The position numbers and the translations under genes were made by a program. Source: Levilactobacillus zymae DSM 19395 (GTDB lineage Bacteria > Bacillota > Bacilli > Lactobacillales > Lactobacillaceae). Taken from it: 52,793 bases of DNA. This document shows, piece after piece, positions 17,541-26,396 of this stretch. Position 1 is the stretch's first letter; each line of letters starts with the position of its first letter. The stretch is from contig NZ_AZDW01000039.1 in the NCBI RefSeq assembly GCF_001434115.1, forward strand, positions 43,485-96,277, written 5' to 3'. A model generated the notes under the pieces. The model did no database searches. It had not been told where the DNA came from and saw only the letters and a list, made by a program, of their open reading frames with translations.

Positions 17541-17570
17541 GATTTTAGCACTCTTCTGTTTGAGTGCTAA
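17541..17570 (-). promoter_or_regulatory. Promoter of the spx-like gene
   Basis: On the minus strand TTAGCA, 17 bases, TAAAAT. Both hexamers are partly made of the CIRCE arms, which is the usual arrangement for HrcA repression. Confidence 0.6.
17545..17570 (-). promoter_or_regulatory. CIRCE (HrcA operator) with 8-nt spacer
   Basis: TTAGCACTC (17545-17553) and GAGTGCTAA (17562-17570) are perfect CIRCE half-sites, separated by 8 rather than the canonical 9 bases. It lies about 50 bp upstream of the spx-like start and overlaps the promoter, so binding would block it. Confidence 0.85.
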
Positions 17571-17913
17571 TTTATGTTAATAATTGTACACCACAATCGG
17601 CAATGATGAAACCCATTAGTCTTAACTTACTGACCTTTTAACCTTTTCTCAATTTTTAATTGAAAAAATCGGGTTTCTCAAGGCTATACCCCCACTTTAG
17701 CAGGCGAATCAGAGGACTTTTTGCCGGAAACGTGAAGTTTTCTTGAAGATGCGCTCAATTGAAAGCCAGTCCGCCAATGACTTGCCTCACCCCTTCGTTT
17801 CCGCCGTGGTGACAAAACCTAGTATACCGGTAAAACCCCGGTTTAAAATTGATCAATATCAAGTTGGGACCAAAGAATCAAATCTTGAGGAGAACGCCGT
17901 TAAAATCAAAGTC
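17571..17913. other. Intergenic region between the CRISPR terminator and CIRCE
   Basis: About 340 bp. An open frame at 17743-17997 has no ribosome binding site and runs into the last CRISPR repeat, so I do not call it. No cas gene fragment or repeat remnant was recognised here. Confidence 0.4.
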
Positions 17914-17944
17914 AAAAAAATCCAATTCGTAAATGAATTGGATC
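17914..17944 (-). terminator. Terminator at the distal end of the CRISPR array
   Basis: ATCCAATTC (17920-17928) pairs with GAATTGGAT (17935-17943), followed on the minus strand by seven U. It lies 50 bp beyond the degenerate last repeat and supports minus-strand transcription of the array. Confidence 0.85.
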
Positions 17945-17993
17945 CTCATAATAGTCCTCATCAACACCGATTGACAAGAAGCCATTTTTTCAA

Positions 17994-20341
17994 TTAAGGC
18001 CCCCACACATGTGGGGAATACAAAGTATACGTTGCCGGCTAGCCGGTGGTCGGAGGAATCACCCCCACACATGTGGGGAATACTTGGTGAAGTTCCGGGA
18101 GAACCGGAAGTTGCCAGAATCACCCCCACACATGTGGGGAATACTTTAGCGTGGTTAATGGGAAGCTTTGCATTTGGGAATCACCCCCACACATGTGGGG
18201 AATACGACAATGAAGCGGGTCTATAATCAGCGAATCCGGAATCACCCCCACACATGTGGGGAATACGCTATCATGAGAGAAGTAATTATTCAAAAGTCGG
18301 AATCACCCCCACACATGTGGGGAATACAGATTTCCTTGCCATTCTGATCAGTGGCAAAGAGAATCACCCCCACACATGTGGGGAATACCGTGACCGCTGC
18401 GGCGAGCTGCGTGATTCGGTAGAATCACCCCCACACATGTGGGGAATACCGAGAAGGTACTCCGCAATTGCTCACCGTGGCGAGAATCACCCCCACACAT
18501 GTGGGGAATACCAAACCCTTTACCGTGGTGTACTGGTCTTGGAGGAATCACCCCCACACATGTGGGGAATACACACCCCGTGGCTGACTGCCGTGTAGTC
18601 CCCGGGAATCACCCCCACACATGTGGGGAATACGCGCTTTACCAAAATTCATAATGTTTCCTCCTAGAATCACCCCCACACATGTGGGGAATACCCTTGG
18701 CCGCCGGAACTCTTACGCCGGAATTTAGAATCACCCCCACACATGTGGGGAATACAATGCAAAAAGGCCCTGCCCGTCATATCAACGGGAATCACCCCCA
18801 CACATGTGGGGAATACCTTCTATCAATCCTAATAAAGAGAGGTTAATTAGAATCACCCCCACACATGTGGGGAATACGTTGGACTGGCACACGCGCTTCA
18901 CAGCATTCTGGAATCACCCCCACACATGTGGGGAATACAGTGATTGAAATATCACCTAAAGTGATGTATTAGAATCACCCCCACACATGTGGGGAATACG
19001 TTCAATAGTTACCTTGGCGTTCGGCGGGGTGAGAATCACCCCCACACATGTGGGGAATACCTTTCGCACCAAATTCACCCATAATTGCTTCTGGAATCAC
19101 CCCCACACATGTGGGGAATACGATTTCGGGGCGCGATGCCATCAACATTTCGAAGAATCACCCCCACACATGTGGGGAATACGGTGAGAAAATTCAATCT
19201 AGTGGGTATAAGCCGGAATCACCCCCACACATGTGGGGAATACTCCAAGTCGATTTACAAAAATCATGACAGAAAGGAATCACCCCCACACATGTGGGGA
19301 ATACACATTTCGCATATCGAGGATTTCGTCATCATTAGAATCACCCCCACACATGTGGGGAATACATGCCATACAGCCGATTGCGCGAAACCACATCAGA
19401 ATCACCCCCACACATGTGGGGAATACGCCGCCAATGCGACTTATTCATGTCCCGATAAAGAATCACCCCCACACATGTGGGGAATACACTTTGATAGAAG
19501 GTGAAACGATTGCTAATTCGGAATCACCCCCACACATGTGGGGAATACTTCAATTCTACTAGCTGCTTTTTGACGCCTTCAGAATCACCCCCACACATGT
19601 GGGGAATACATGAAGGACATGGCGGACGTCAAAGCCAATAAAGAATCACCCCCACACATGTGGGGAATACCAGATACTGGCAAACCGATGTATACGACTC
19701 ATGGAATCACCCCCACACATGTGGGGAATACTACCAAGCGACTTTACCAAGACTACTACCAGCGGAATCACCCCCACACATGTGGGGAATACACCGAGGT
19801 GGGTGGCTCTTTTTTTGTACAGTTAGAATCACCCCCACACATGTGGGGAATACGAATCCTTGTCGTTCGCCCACTTAGGGGTTTGAGAATCACCCCCACA
19901 CATGTGGGGAATACATTATCTTCAAAGGCTTAAAGATGAGCATCTTAGAATCACCCCCACACATGTGGGGAATACTTCAGCGTCACTAACGCACAGCCAA
20001 CTGACCTAGAATCACCCCCACACATGTGGGGAATACGGGCTGACCAGGACGTGTTGCATGAGTTGTTTAGAATCACCCCCACACATGTGGGGAATACAGG
20101 GAGAGGCCTTAATCAAGGCCATTGAAACGGGAATCACCCCCACACATGTGGGGAATACCCCAACAAGTAATCTACAGAAACGCCAAGAGCAGAATCACCC
20201 CCACACATGTGGGGAATACAAAATACGTGGATCTAGCCACCAATTCAGCACGGAATCACCCCCACACATGTGGGGAATACCGAGAACCAACACGGGGCCA
20301 AACCAGCGAAATAGAATCACCCCCACACATGTGGGGAATAC
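17994..20341 (-). CRISPR. Type I-E CRISPR array, 39 repeats and 38 spacers
   Basis: Perfect 28-nt repeats (core CCCCACATGTGTGGGG on the minus strand, starting GTATTCC and ending GGGTGATTC) recur every 61 bp. Only two intervals, the first and the eighth, are 62. Repeat starts run 18056, 18117, 18178 ... 20314; the lowest copy (17994-18021) keeps the 22-nt core but has lost the outer six bases, marking it as the oldest, trailing repeat. The G-TTCCCC start, the short internal palindrome (CCCCACA / TGTGGGG) and the 61-bp unit are type I-E traits, and place transcription on the minus strand. Every spacer ends with A or G on the plus strand (22 A, 16 G), so each starts with T or C in the transcript; the real repeat is best described as 29 nt ending in Y with 32-nt spacers. 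No cas genes occur within the window. Confidence 0.98.
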
Positions 20342-20562
20342 ACTAAACAAATCCCGGCATCAAGCCATTTGAAAACGAACTAGTTACGTATTTTCATTAA
20401 CTTGCTTTTAATATATATGATTCCGGTACTTATTTTATCAATAGTTGTTAACGATTTCAATAAATCCATCTACAGCATAATCTCGGTTTAAGTCGCATTA
20501 ATTTTGACCATCAAGCGCCCAGCCACTTAGCCTATTTTTTAATCCTAATCACCACGACAAAA
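20342..20562 (-). promoter_or_regulatory. CRISPR leader with promoter
   Basis: AT-rich region upstream of the first (leader-proximal) repeat. On the minus strand TTGAAA (20455-20460), 17 bases, TAAAAT (20432-20437) make a near-consensus promoter firing toward the array, leaving an untranslated leader of roughly 85 nt. No gene is seen in it. Confidence 0.7.
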
Positions 20563-20595
20563 AGGTGTCGCTGGCTCAACACCAACGACACCTAA
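20556..20595 (-). terminator. Terminator after the beta-helix protein
   Basis: AGGTGTCG (20563-20570) pairs with CGACACCT (20586-20593), and the minus strand continues TTTTTGTCG. It insulates the CRISPR leader from the upstream gene. Confidence 0.88.
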
Positions 20596-20639
20596 TCATG
20601 ATTTAGAGTCGCAGTTTATAGCGGCTCAATCGCTTTATA

Positions 20640-22469
20640 TTAGCTATTCAAATCAAACGCACTGGCCCGCGTCCACAGTCCGTTTTCCATCTGGTAATAA
20701 ACCGTCTGGTGACCGTTGGAATCGATCCGGTAGGCCCGGTGGGTGATGGTTACCCGCCGGTCACTGATGTCGGCCGTGGTGCCCTTTTGCTTGGCTAAGG
20801 CCGAATCGTTAAAGACGTTGTTGTAAACCGGGTAGATCTTCATCAAGGTTAATTCCTTACTGTATTCGCTGATGGTAATCTTATCGAATTGTAAGGCACC
20901 CTTACGGATCCAGTACTTCGTGGTGGCGTTCTTGGACAACCGAATCCGGTACCACTGACCGCTGTCGGCCGTTGCCCGCATATCCAGGTAAACCCGCTTG
21001 TTCTTCAACTTCTTCCAGTCATACTTCATGATGTTCCAGTTTTTGTGACCGCGAATGTGGTTGTATAACGAATAAGTCTTGTAGTTACTCTTCAACTGCG
21101 CGTGTTGCGTGCTCAGCCCACTCACGTAAGTTTCCTTCTTGTTGGTCTGCGGCCGTTTCTTGAGCTTTTGACCCTTCTTGTTCGGCTTGACCGTCGTTTG
21201 CGTGATGGTTGGCGTGGCAACCGTCGTGGCTACCGGCTTAGCAACCTTGATCTTGTTGTTGCTAATCTGGATACCATTTCCGCTCCCCGTCAGTGGGAAG
21301 TTACTTTGGACGAACGGCACACCCTTCTTTTGCGTCGTGACGTTGTTGTTCTTGATCGTCACATCAGTCATCGGGTTATCCGTGGTCCCGCTATCCAAGT
21401 AAACGTACTGTTTAGTTGGGTTAACGTTGGTGAAGGTGTTGTTGGTGATGTTCAGGTTCGACATCTGGTAGTTAGGTTGCGAGTTGTACAGGTAAATGTA
21501 GTTTCCGGAACCCAGCACGTGTTGGTTGATAAATTTGTTCCCCGTGATGTAGAGGTCCGAGACACACTTAAAGTGAATCGTGGCGACCCCGTCATCGAGT
21601 AACGGCTTGGGATCAACCACCGTGTTATTGGTAAAGTAGACGTTGTGGATGATTCCGGCTTGGCCCTTGTTGTAAACCGCGTGTTCCCCGATTGGGTTTG
21701 GCGCGTAGGATTGGACCTGGCCCGACTTCCGCGAAACCGGCAGGAATTGGTTATGATCCACCGTCACGTTATAGGATGGCAGATTATCGTACTGGTCGCC
21801 AGCCAGCTTGTAGGACATGGCCTTCTTGTTCGAATAGTCGACCTGAATGGCTTCCTTGTAGTCCATCGATCCGTTGAACCCGGTAAAGACCGAGTTCTTG
21901 ACGGTAACGTCGTGGCTCCCATCAATATCGATGTAGTGTCCGGTTGGTGATTCGGCGTTATCGAAGACACAGTTGTTGAACGTTACGTCTTGGGCGTGAT
22001 GAATACTTTGCACGAAGACACTTTGACCGGCCGCCGTGTTGTCCCCCTGGAACGTGGCACCGTTCCAAGTAACGTTGGAAATTCCGCCATCATAACCGGC
22101 TTGCGGACTCGGGTAGGCAATGTTCAACCGTTGCCCGTTGGTAATCCGGAACACCGCCCCCTTGTCAAAGTTAAACGTGATATTACTGTGCAGCACCACG
22201 TGACCCGCGTTAAAGACGTAGGTCCCCTTCGGTACGTGCACCGTCACGCCGTCGCTATTGTTAAACTTATCGATCATCGCTTGAAATGCATCATTGTTAA
22301 CGGTCTTAGCGTCACCGGTCATGCCTTGGTGAACTGCGTTAATTGTCGTTGCCGCGTGCGCAACGACCGTCGTTGACGGTGTGAGATTGGCACCACCAGC
22401 GGTAAATCCCAGCAGCGTTACCCCCAATGTAACGGCTGCAAGCAGATATTGCTTACCCCTCAATTTCAA
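20640..22469 (-). CDS. Secreted right-handed beta-helix (pectate-lyase-like) protein
   Basis: 609 residues from TTG 22469, chosen because GGAGGGG lies 7-8 bases upstream; an ATG at 22493 would place that site inside the gene. A signal peptide ends near AHA (about residue 39). Residues 45-410 form parallel beta-helix coils (VTVHVPKGTYVF, SNITFNFDKGAVF, DVTFNNCVFDNA, VTVKNSVFTGF, VTIKNNNVTTQ) typical of pectate-lyase/GH28-related proteins. A Lys/Thr/Gln linker follows, then a basic C-terminal region (YKTYSLYNHIRG ... YYQMENGLWTRASAF) resembling GW/SH3-type wall-binding repeats. Polysaccharide binding or cleavage at the cell surface is likely; the substrate is not evident. Confidence 0.8.
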   Translation of the reverse strand: MKLRGKQYLLAAVTLGVTLLGFTAGGANLTPSTTVVAHAATTINAVHQGMTGDAKTVNNDAFQAMIDKFNNSDGVTVHVPKGTYVFNAGHVVLHSNITFNFDKGAVFRITNGQRLNIAYPSPQAGYDGGISNVTWNGATFQGDNTAAGQSVFVQSIHHAQDVTFNNCVFDNAESPTGHYIDIDGSHDVTVKNSVFTGFNGSMDYKEAIQVDYSNKKAMSYKLAGDQYDNLPSYNVTVDHNQFLPVSRKSGQVQSYAPNPIGEHAVYNKGQAGIIHNVYFTNNTVVDPKPLLDDGVATIHFKCVSDLYITGNKFINQHVLGSGNYIYLYNSQPNYQMSNLNITNNTFTNVNPTKQYVYLDSGTTDNPMTDVTIKNNNVTTQKKGVPFVQSNFPLTGSGNGIQISNNKIKVAKPVATTVATPTITQTTVKPNKKGQKLKKRPQTNKKETYVSGLSTQHAQLKSNYKTYSLYNHIRGHKNWNIMKYDWKKLKNKRVYLDMRATADSGQWYRIRLSKNATTKYWIRKGALQFDKITISEYSKELTLMKIYPVYNNVFNDSALAKQKGTTADISDRRVTITHRAYRIDSNGHQTVYYQMENGLWTRASAFDLNS

Positions 22470-22636
22470 AAAAGCCCCTCCATTCATTTCCAAAAATCTT
22501 TCAACACTTTCATTATAACTAAGACAAGAAAGCGTTGGGTCAACTTAACCCAATTGTTACACGATTGAAAGATTTTGGCGAAGGAGAGGCCTTTAATCAA
22601 TTGTTGTCTATTAAGTTAACTAGTTTAATCGTCCGA

Positions 22637-23020
22637 CTACATCATCTTGGAAATGTCGTCGTGCAGTTGGTTCAAGCGATCGACCACTTGGCCGCGAACT
22701 TGCGTGTAAACCTTGACGCCTTCCGGGGTCAGCTTCAGGTTGTGTTGCCGCCGGTCAACCTTGGAGGCAATACTTTCGATCAGGCCCGCCCGCAGTAACC
22801 GCGAGATTTGGCCCGAAATCATGGATTTAGACACCCCGATTTGGTTGGCAAATTTCGTTGGCGTGAAGTCGTCCCGTTGATCCGTGATGGCGTGCAACAA
22901 GTTGAATTGTTCCAAAGAAATCGTAATTTCGTCAGTTTTGATGGTCGTTACCGGCCGCATAATTTTTTGTAATTGGGAAAACCATTCTAAAGATTGACTC
23001 AGCTCGTTCGTTTGCGTCAT
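22637..23020 (-). CDS. MarR family transcriptional regulator
   Basis: 127 residues from ATG 23020, preceded by AAAGGAAG. The winged helix is clear: LEQFNLLHAITD, PTKFANQIGVSKSMISGQISRLLRAGLIES (recognition helix) and the DRRQHNLKLTPEG wing. It has no cysteine redox pair. It stands alone, divergent from the HAD hydrolase gene, so it may control that gene or itself; the ligand is unknown. Confidence 0.85.
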   Translation of the reverse strand: MTQTNELSQSLEWFSQLQKIMRPVTTIKTDEITISLEQFNLLHAITDQRDDFTPTKFANQIGVSKSMISGQISRLLRAGLIESIASKVDRRQHNLKLTPEGVKVYTQVRGQVVDRLNQLHDDISKMM

Positions 23021-23209
23021 AGATACTATTCTTCCTTTCAAATATGTTGTTTCAGCTCTTAAGATGTTACTATTGTGACCCACTAATCATTCATTATAAC
23101 CGTTATTTTCAGCATTTATGTTACCGTTTGATTAATAGTTTATAGCATTGCGAATGGAAACACTAGTCATTCGTCCGAATTTAACGGGGATTTAACGATT
23201 TCTGCGTCG

Positions 23210-23238
23210 TTGAAATCTGTCTGTAAACTTCGTATGAT
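23210..23238 (+). promoter_or_regulatory. Promoter of the HAD hydrolase gene
   Basis: TTGAAA (23210-23215), 17 bases, TATGAT (23233-23238), about 35 bp before the ATG. The rest of 23021-23274 is AT-rich with no further feature I can support. Confidence 0.65.
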
Positions 23239-23274
23239 GAAACTAGTAAATTCTAACCAACTAAGGAGTCCCCT

Positions 23275-24093
23275 ATGACAAAAATCAAAATGATTGCAAC
23301 GGACGTCGATGGCACCTTCTTGAACCAGCAACGACAATACGATCACGACCGGTTTGCTCAGCAACTACAACGGTTGCAGGCCGCGGATATTCGCTTTGTC
23401 GTCGCCAGTGGCAACCACCTGGGGCACTTACACCAGGTCTTCGCCCCGACGCCCGCCGTCCAGACCTTCGTGGCGGAAAACGGGAGCCTGATTGTGGATC
23501 ACGGTCAGACACTGTTTCAAACCACGATTCCCCTCCCCGTGGTCCGCGAAGTCGTCGCCGCGATTTTAGCCGACGACACCATCCGGCCCCAAGTTTTACG
23601 CCTGTCGGGGCAACATGGCACCTACATCAACCGCGCCGATCACTCGAACGACCCGGCCTCGCAAGCTTACTACTTCAACAACGTGGTCTTGGTCGACGAC
23701 CTGACCGCCGTGGACGACACCATCTACAAGATCAACGGGGAGTGGCCCAACCAGACGATTCAGTCCCTCGCGGCGAAACTCAACGCGAAGTTCCCGCACC
23801 AGATTCACGCGGCCGCCAGTGGCTTCGGGAGTATCGACATCATCGCGCCCCACATGAACAAGGCCATCGGTGTCACTCAGCTCGCCCAAGCCTGGAACAT
23901 CGCCCCCAGCGAAATTGCCGCCTTTGGGGACAACGATAACGACTTGGAAATGTTACGCCACGTGGGTTTCGGGGTGGCGATGTGCAACGGGACGGACACC
24001 GTCAAACAGGTCGCTAACCTGATTACCCCCACGGATAACGACCACGACGGCGTGCTCAACGTCATCGACGCCATTCTAGACCAAAAGGTTTAA
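23275..24093 (+). CDS. Cof-type HAD-IIB sugar phosphatase
   Basis: 272 residues. Motif I is ATDVDGTFLN (nucleophile Asp 10 and Asp 12), motif II is VVASGN, and the motif III/IV region is FGDNDNDLEML with a Lys just upstream (MNKAIGV). The C2 cap lies between them, as in Cof/YxeH-type cytosolic phosphatases that dephosphorylate sugar phosphates, flavin or pyridoxal phosphate. AAGGAG precedes the ATG. The gene is monocistronic with its own promoter and terminator. Confidence 0.87.
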   Translation: MTKIKMIATDVDGTFLNQQRQYDHDRFAQQLQRLQAADIRFVVASGNHLGHLHQVFAPTPAVQTFVAENGSLIVDHGQTLFQTTIPLPVVREVVAAILADDTIRPQVLRLSGQHGTYINRADHSNDPASQAYYFNNVVLVDDLTAVDDTIYKINGEWPNQTIQSLAAKLNAKFPHQIHAAASGFGSIDIIAPHMNKAIGVTQLAQAWNIAPSEIAAFGDNDNDLEMLRHVGFGVAMCNGTDTVKQVANLITPTDNDHDGVLNVIDAILDQKV

Positions 24094-24110
24094 AATTAGC
24101 TAAACCCACC

Positions 24111-24144
24111 GGACGATTAACCAACTTGGTTAATCGTCCTTTTT
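24111..24144 (+). terminator. Terminator overlapping the end of the convergent DUF915 gene
   Basis: GGACGATTAACC (24111-24122) pairs perfectly with GGTTAATCGTCC (24128-24139), followed by TTTTT. The right arm and U tract are also the last five codons and stop of the minus-strand gene. Confidence 0.9.
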
Positions 24145-24945
24145 AACCCAAAGGAGTTGCGCAATCAACTGCCACATTTTTAACGCGGAGTGTAAGCGCC
24201 CGTGGCCTAAGCCCGGAATCGGGTGTTCGGTATAGTGAATCGGGCTTTGCGCGACCACTTCCCGGAGCGCCGTGGCCTGCCAGACGGGGACTTGCCCGTC
24301 CGTGGCGTGTCCCGCCAAGCGACCGTACACGTTATGGATTTCGGCGCCCGCGTTGGCCCACAAATTCTGCCGTAACGTGAGGAGGCGTTGGTAAGCGGGG
24401 TCCGGTTGGTCGGTCTGACTTTCATCGACCGGCGTCCCCAGCAAAATTAGCCGGCGCAAGCGGGGCAGCGACGGGTCGGCCCCATCCTGGACCAAGCTTT
24501 GGACCATCGCACTGCCGCCCCAGGAATGGGCGACCGCGTTGTAGCTGGTCACCCCGTAGCGACGGTGCAACGCGCGCAGAATCTGCGTGACCCAGCGCGT
24601 TTGTTGGCGATAGTCTAACGTGAGGTTACGGTCAAAGAGCACTTGGATCGTCGGATTGTCCGCTTGGCCGGTCCAAGTTCCCCGAAAATGCAGGTGATTC
24701 CGGTAATCAACGCGCACCGTGAGTACCTTGGCGGCGTACCCCTGACGGGCAAACCATCGCAGCATCCCGTTATAGGTCCACGCGTTACCGCCCCATCCCG
24801 GAATAAATACGGTTGGCGTTGGGGTAGCTTGACTGTCGGGCCGAGCCGCTTTAGGCAGCGGACGCCCGGTACGCCGACTGAGCCAGTGATAGCCTAACCA
24901 GCCACCTCCCAGGACTACCGGTAACCAACGCCATTTATTTTCCAT
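24130..24945 (-). CDS. DUF915 alpha/beta hydrolase, membrane-anchored
   Basis: 271 residues. A short hydrophobic N-terminus (WLPVVLGGGWLGYHWL) suggests a signal anchor. The hydrolase fold shows TVFIPGWGGNAWTYNGML, the nucleophile elbow AHSWGG (Ser) and a C-terminal GLGHGRLH (catalytic His), matching the DUF915 lipase-like family common in lactobacilli. Substrate unknown. It is paralogous to the gene at 50406-51299. AGGAGGGG precedes ATG 24945. The gene is monocistronic. Confidence 0.82.
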   Translation of the reverse strand: MENKWRWLPVVLGGGWLGYHWLSRRTGRPLPKAARPDSQATPTPTVFIPGWGGNAWTYNGMLRWFARQGYAAKVLTVRVDYRNHLHFRGTWTGQADNPTIQVLFDRNLTLDYRQQTRWVTQILRALHRRYGVTSYNAVAHSWGGSAMVQSLVQDGADPSLPRLRRLILLGTPVDESQTDQPDPAYQRLLTLRQNLWANAGAEIHNVYGRLAGHATDGQVPVWQATALREVVAQSPIHYTEHPIPGLGHGRLHSALKMWQLIAQLLWVKKDD

Positions 24946-25149
24946 ACCGTACCCCTCCTAAACTAATCCATTATGCCAGTTTTTTAGATTGTGCACAAGG
25001 TAAATTTCGTTATTTGAATATTTATGCTGCGAAAAGTCTGGTCGTCAATAATTTATCTGTATAAATTTATAATCAATCAAAATCCTATTATATCAAGAAC
25101 TAGGATTCGTTCAACCCCGCTTAAGTGCCGAAATAGGGCCGAAAACAAT
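24946..25149. other. AT-rich divergent intergenic region
   Basis: Between the DUF915 gene and the galM promoter. An open frame at 25024-25206 lacks a ribosome binding site and is rejected. I see nothing else beyond expected promoters. Confidence 0.4.
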
Positions 25150-25203
25150 TTGACAATTATCCGGACAAAAAATAAAATAGATATTATAATGAAAACGCTT
25201 TAT
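25150..25203 (+). promoter_or_regulatory. galM promoter with downstream cre site
   Basis: TTGACA (25150-25155), 17 bases, TAAAAT (25173-25178), then TGAAAACGCTTTAT (25190-25203), a good cre match just after the transcription start. CcpA bound there would act as a roadblock, giving glucose repression of galM (inferred). Confidence 0.65.
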
Positions 25204-25236
25204 TGAACTAATTATAAAAGAATCGAGGAACGGCTT

Positions 25237-26268
25237 ATGCAAACGACAGCAACGAAATGGGACACTTACCAAAACCAACCCGTCACCCAATACGAAATTG
25301 AAAATGACAATGGTGTTAAATTAGGTGTTTTAAGCTGGGGGGCTACGCTTCACAAGCTCATGGTCCCTGGTAACCATGGTGAACATAACATGGTGTTATC
25401 TTACCATAAAATGACTAATTATCTCGACAATCCGTTCTACGTTTGCATGGGCATCGGCCGGACCGGTGGCCGGATTACCCGGGGCACCGTGACCGTTGAC
25501 GGGCAGACCTACCACCTGGCCACCAACGAAGGGAAAAACACCCTGCACGGTGGCCCTAACGGCTTTAACACCGTCAACTGGGACGGGACCATCGACGATA
25601 GTAACCCGGATATCGCCAAAATCATCCTGACCCACACGTTCAAGAGCACCGACGACTCCTACCCCGGTGATTTGACCGCTAAGATCATCTGGACGCTGGA
25701 CAACCACGACCAAGTCACGTTGACCTTCGAAGGGACCGCAACGGCTACGACCTTGTTCAACCCAACGTCTCACCTGTACTTCAACTTGAGTGACGACCCA
25801 TTGATCGTTGGCGAAACGCTCCAGGTCAACAGTCACGAACACCTCGACTTAAACGACGAGAAGTTACCAACCGGGAAGATGATTCCAGTGGCCGACACGC
25901 CATACGACTTCTCCAAGGGCCAAAACTTAGGTGAAGCCATCGACGCCTTACAAGGCATCCCCGAAAAAGGCTTTGACGACGTCTTCCACTTGGACCCAGC
26001 CGCAGACGGCACCATCGCCAAATTGAGCGATCCGAAGTCCAAGCGCTCCGTCACCATGAAGTCCGACCGGAACGCCTTAGTGGTCTTCACGGCCAACTCC
26101 TTCGACAAATCGTTGAAGTTAACCACCGGTGACGGCCAACCTTACATGGGGGTCGCCCTCGAACCTCAAAATCTGCCGGATTCCATGAATCACGATGGGT
26201 TTGGGGACATCACCTTGCCCGCCGGCAAGACCCAGACCTACCACGTGTCCTACGATTTAACTTACTAA
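25237..26268 (+). CDS. galM: Galactose mutarotase (aldose 1-epimerase)
   Basis: 343 residues, usual length for GalM. The catalytic His is in NPTSHLYFNLS and the catalytic Glu in GVALEPQNLPDS; GRTGGRI and LHGGPNGFN are family signatures. It interconverts alpha and beta anomers of galactose, glucose and maltose in the cytoplasm. This fits the nearby maltose operon, whose phosphorylase releases beta-glucose 1-phosphate and glucose, although galM is transcribed separately. GAGGAACGG precedes the ATG. It is followed by a strong terminator. Confidence 0.93.
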   Translation: MQTTATKWDTYQNQPVTQYEIENDNGVKLGVLSWGATLHKLMVPGNHGEHNMVLSYHKMTNYLDNPFYVCMGIGRTGGRITRGTVTVDGQTYHLATNEGKNTLHGGPNGFNTVNWDGTIDDSNPDIAKIILTHTFKSTDDSYPGDLTAKIIWTLDNHDQVTLTFEGTATATTLFNPTSHLYFNLSDDPLIVGETLQVNSHEHLDLNDEKLPTGKMIPVADTPYDFSKGQNLGEAIDALQGIPEKGFDDVFHLDPAADGTIAKLSDPKSKRSVTMKSDRNALVVFTANSFDKSLKLTTGDGQPYMGVALEPQNLPDSMNHDGFGDITLPAGKTQTYHVSYDLTY

Positions 26269-26282
26269 AGTCCCCTCTTGCG

Positions 26283-26310
26283 ACGCCACCGCTTTTTGGT
26301 GGCGTTTTAT
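26283..26310 (+). terminator. Terminator after galM
   Basis: ACGCCACC (26283-26290) pairs with GGTGGCGT (26298-26305), followed by TTTTAT; the loop also contains a T run. Confidence 0.85.
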
Positions 26311-26323
26311 AATGGCGTAAAAG

Positions 26324-26373
26324 TTGACAGAAAATACCCCCCATGGTAATCTGGTAAAGCGTAATAATTATCA
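26324..26373 (+). promoter_or_regulatory. rpsN promoter with Zur-like box
   Basis: TTGACA (26324-26329) is followed after 17 bases by a weak TAATCT with an upstream TG. The sequence GCGTAATAATTATCA (26359-26373) matches the Gram-positive Zur box TCGTAATNATTACGA at 11 of 14 defined positions, at the expected transcription start. Confidence 0.6.
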
Positions 26374-26396
26374 TTTATTTGAAAGGAGCTTTACGC

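Noticed and set aside
17743-17997. 84-residue frame between CIRCE and CRISPR
   Set aside because: No ribosome binding site, overlaps the array terminator and last repeat.
18011-20372. Many open frames with repeated NHPHTCGEY, ITPTHVGNT and ESPPHMWGI across the array
   Set aside because: They are the CRISPR repeat read in three frames because the 61-bp unit shifts the frame by one each time; no ribosome binding sites or independent composition.
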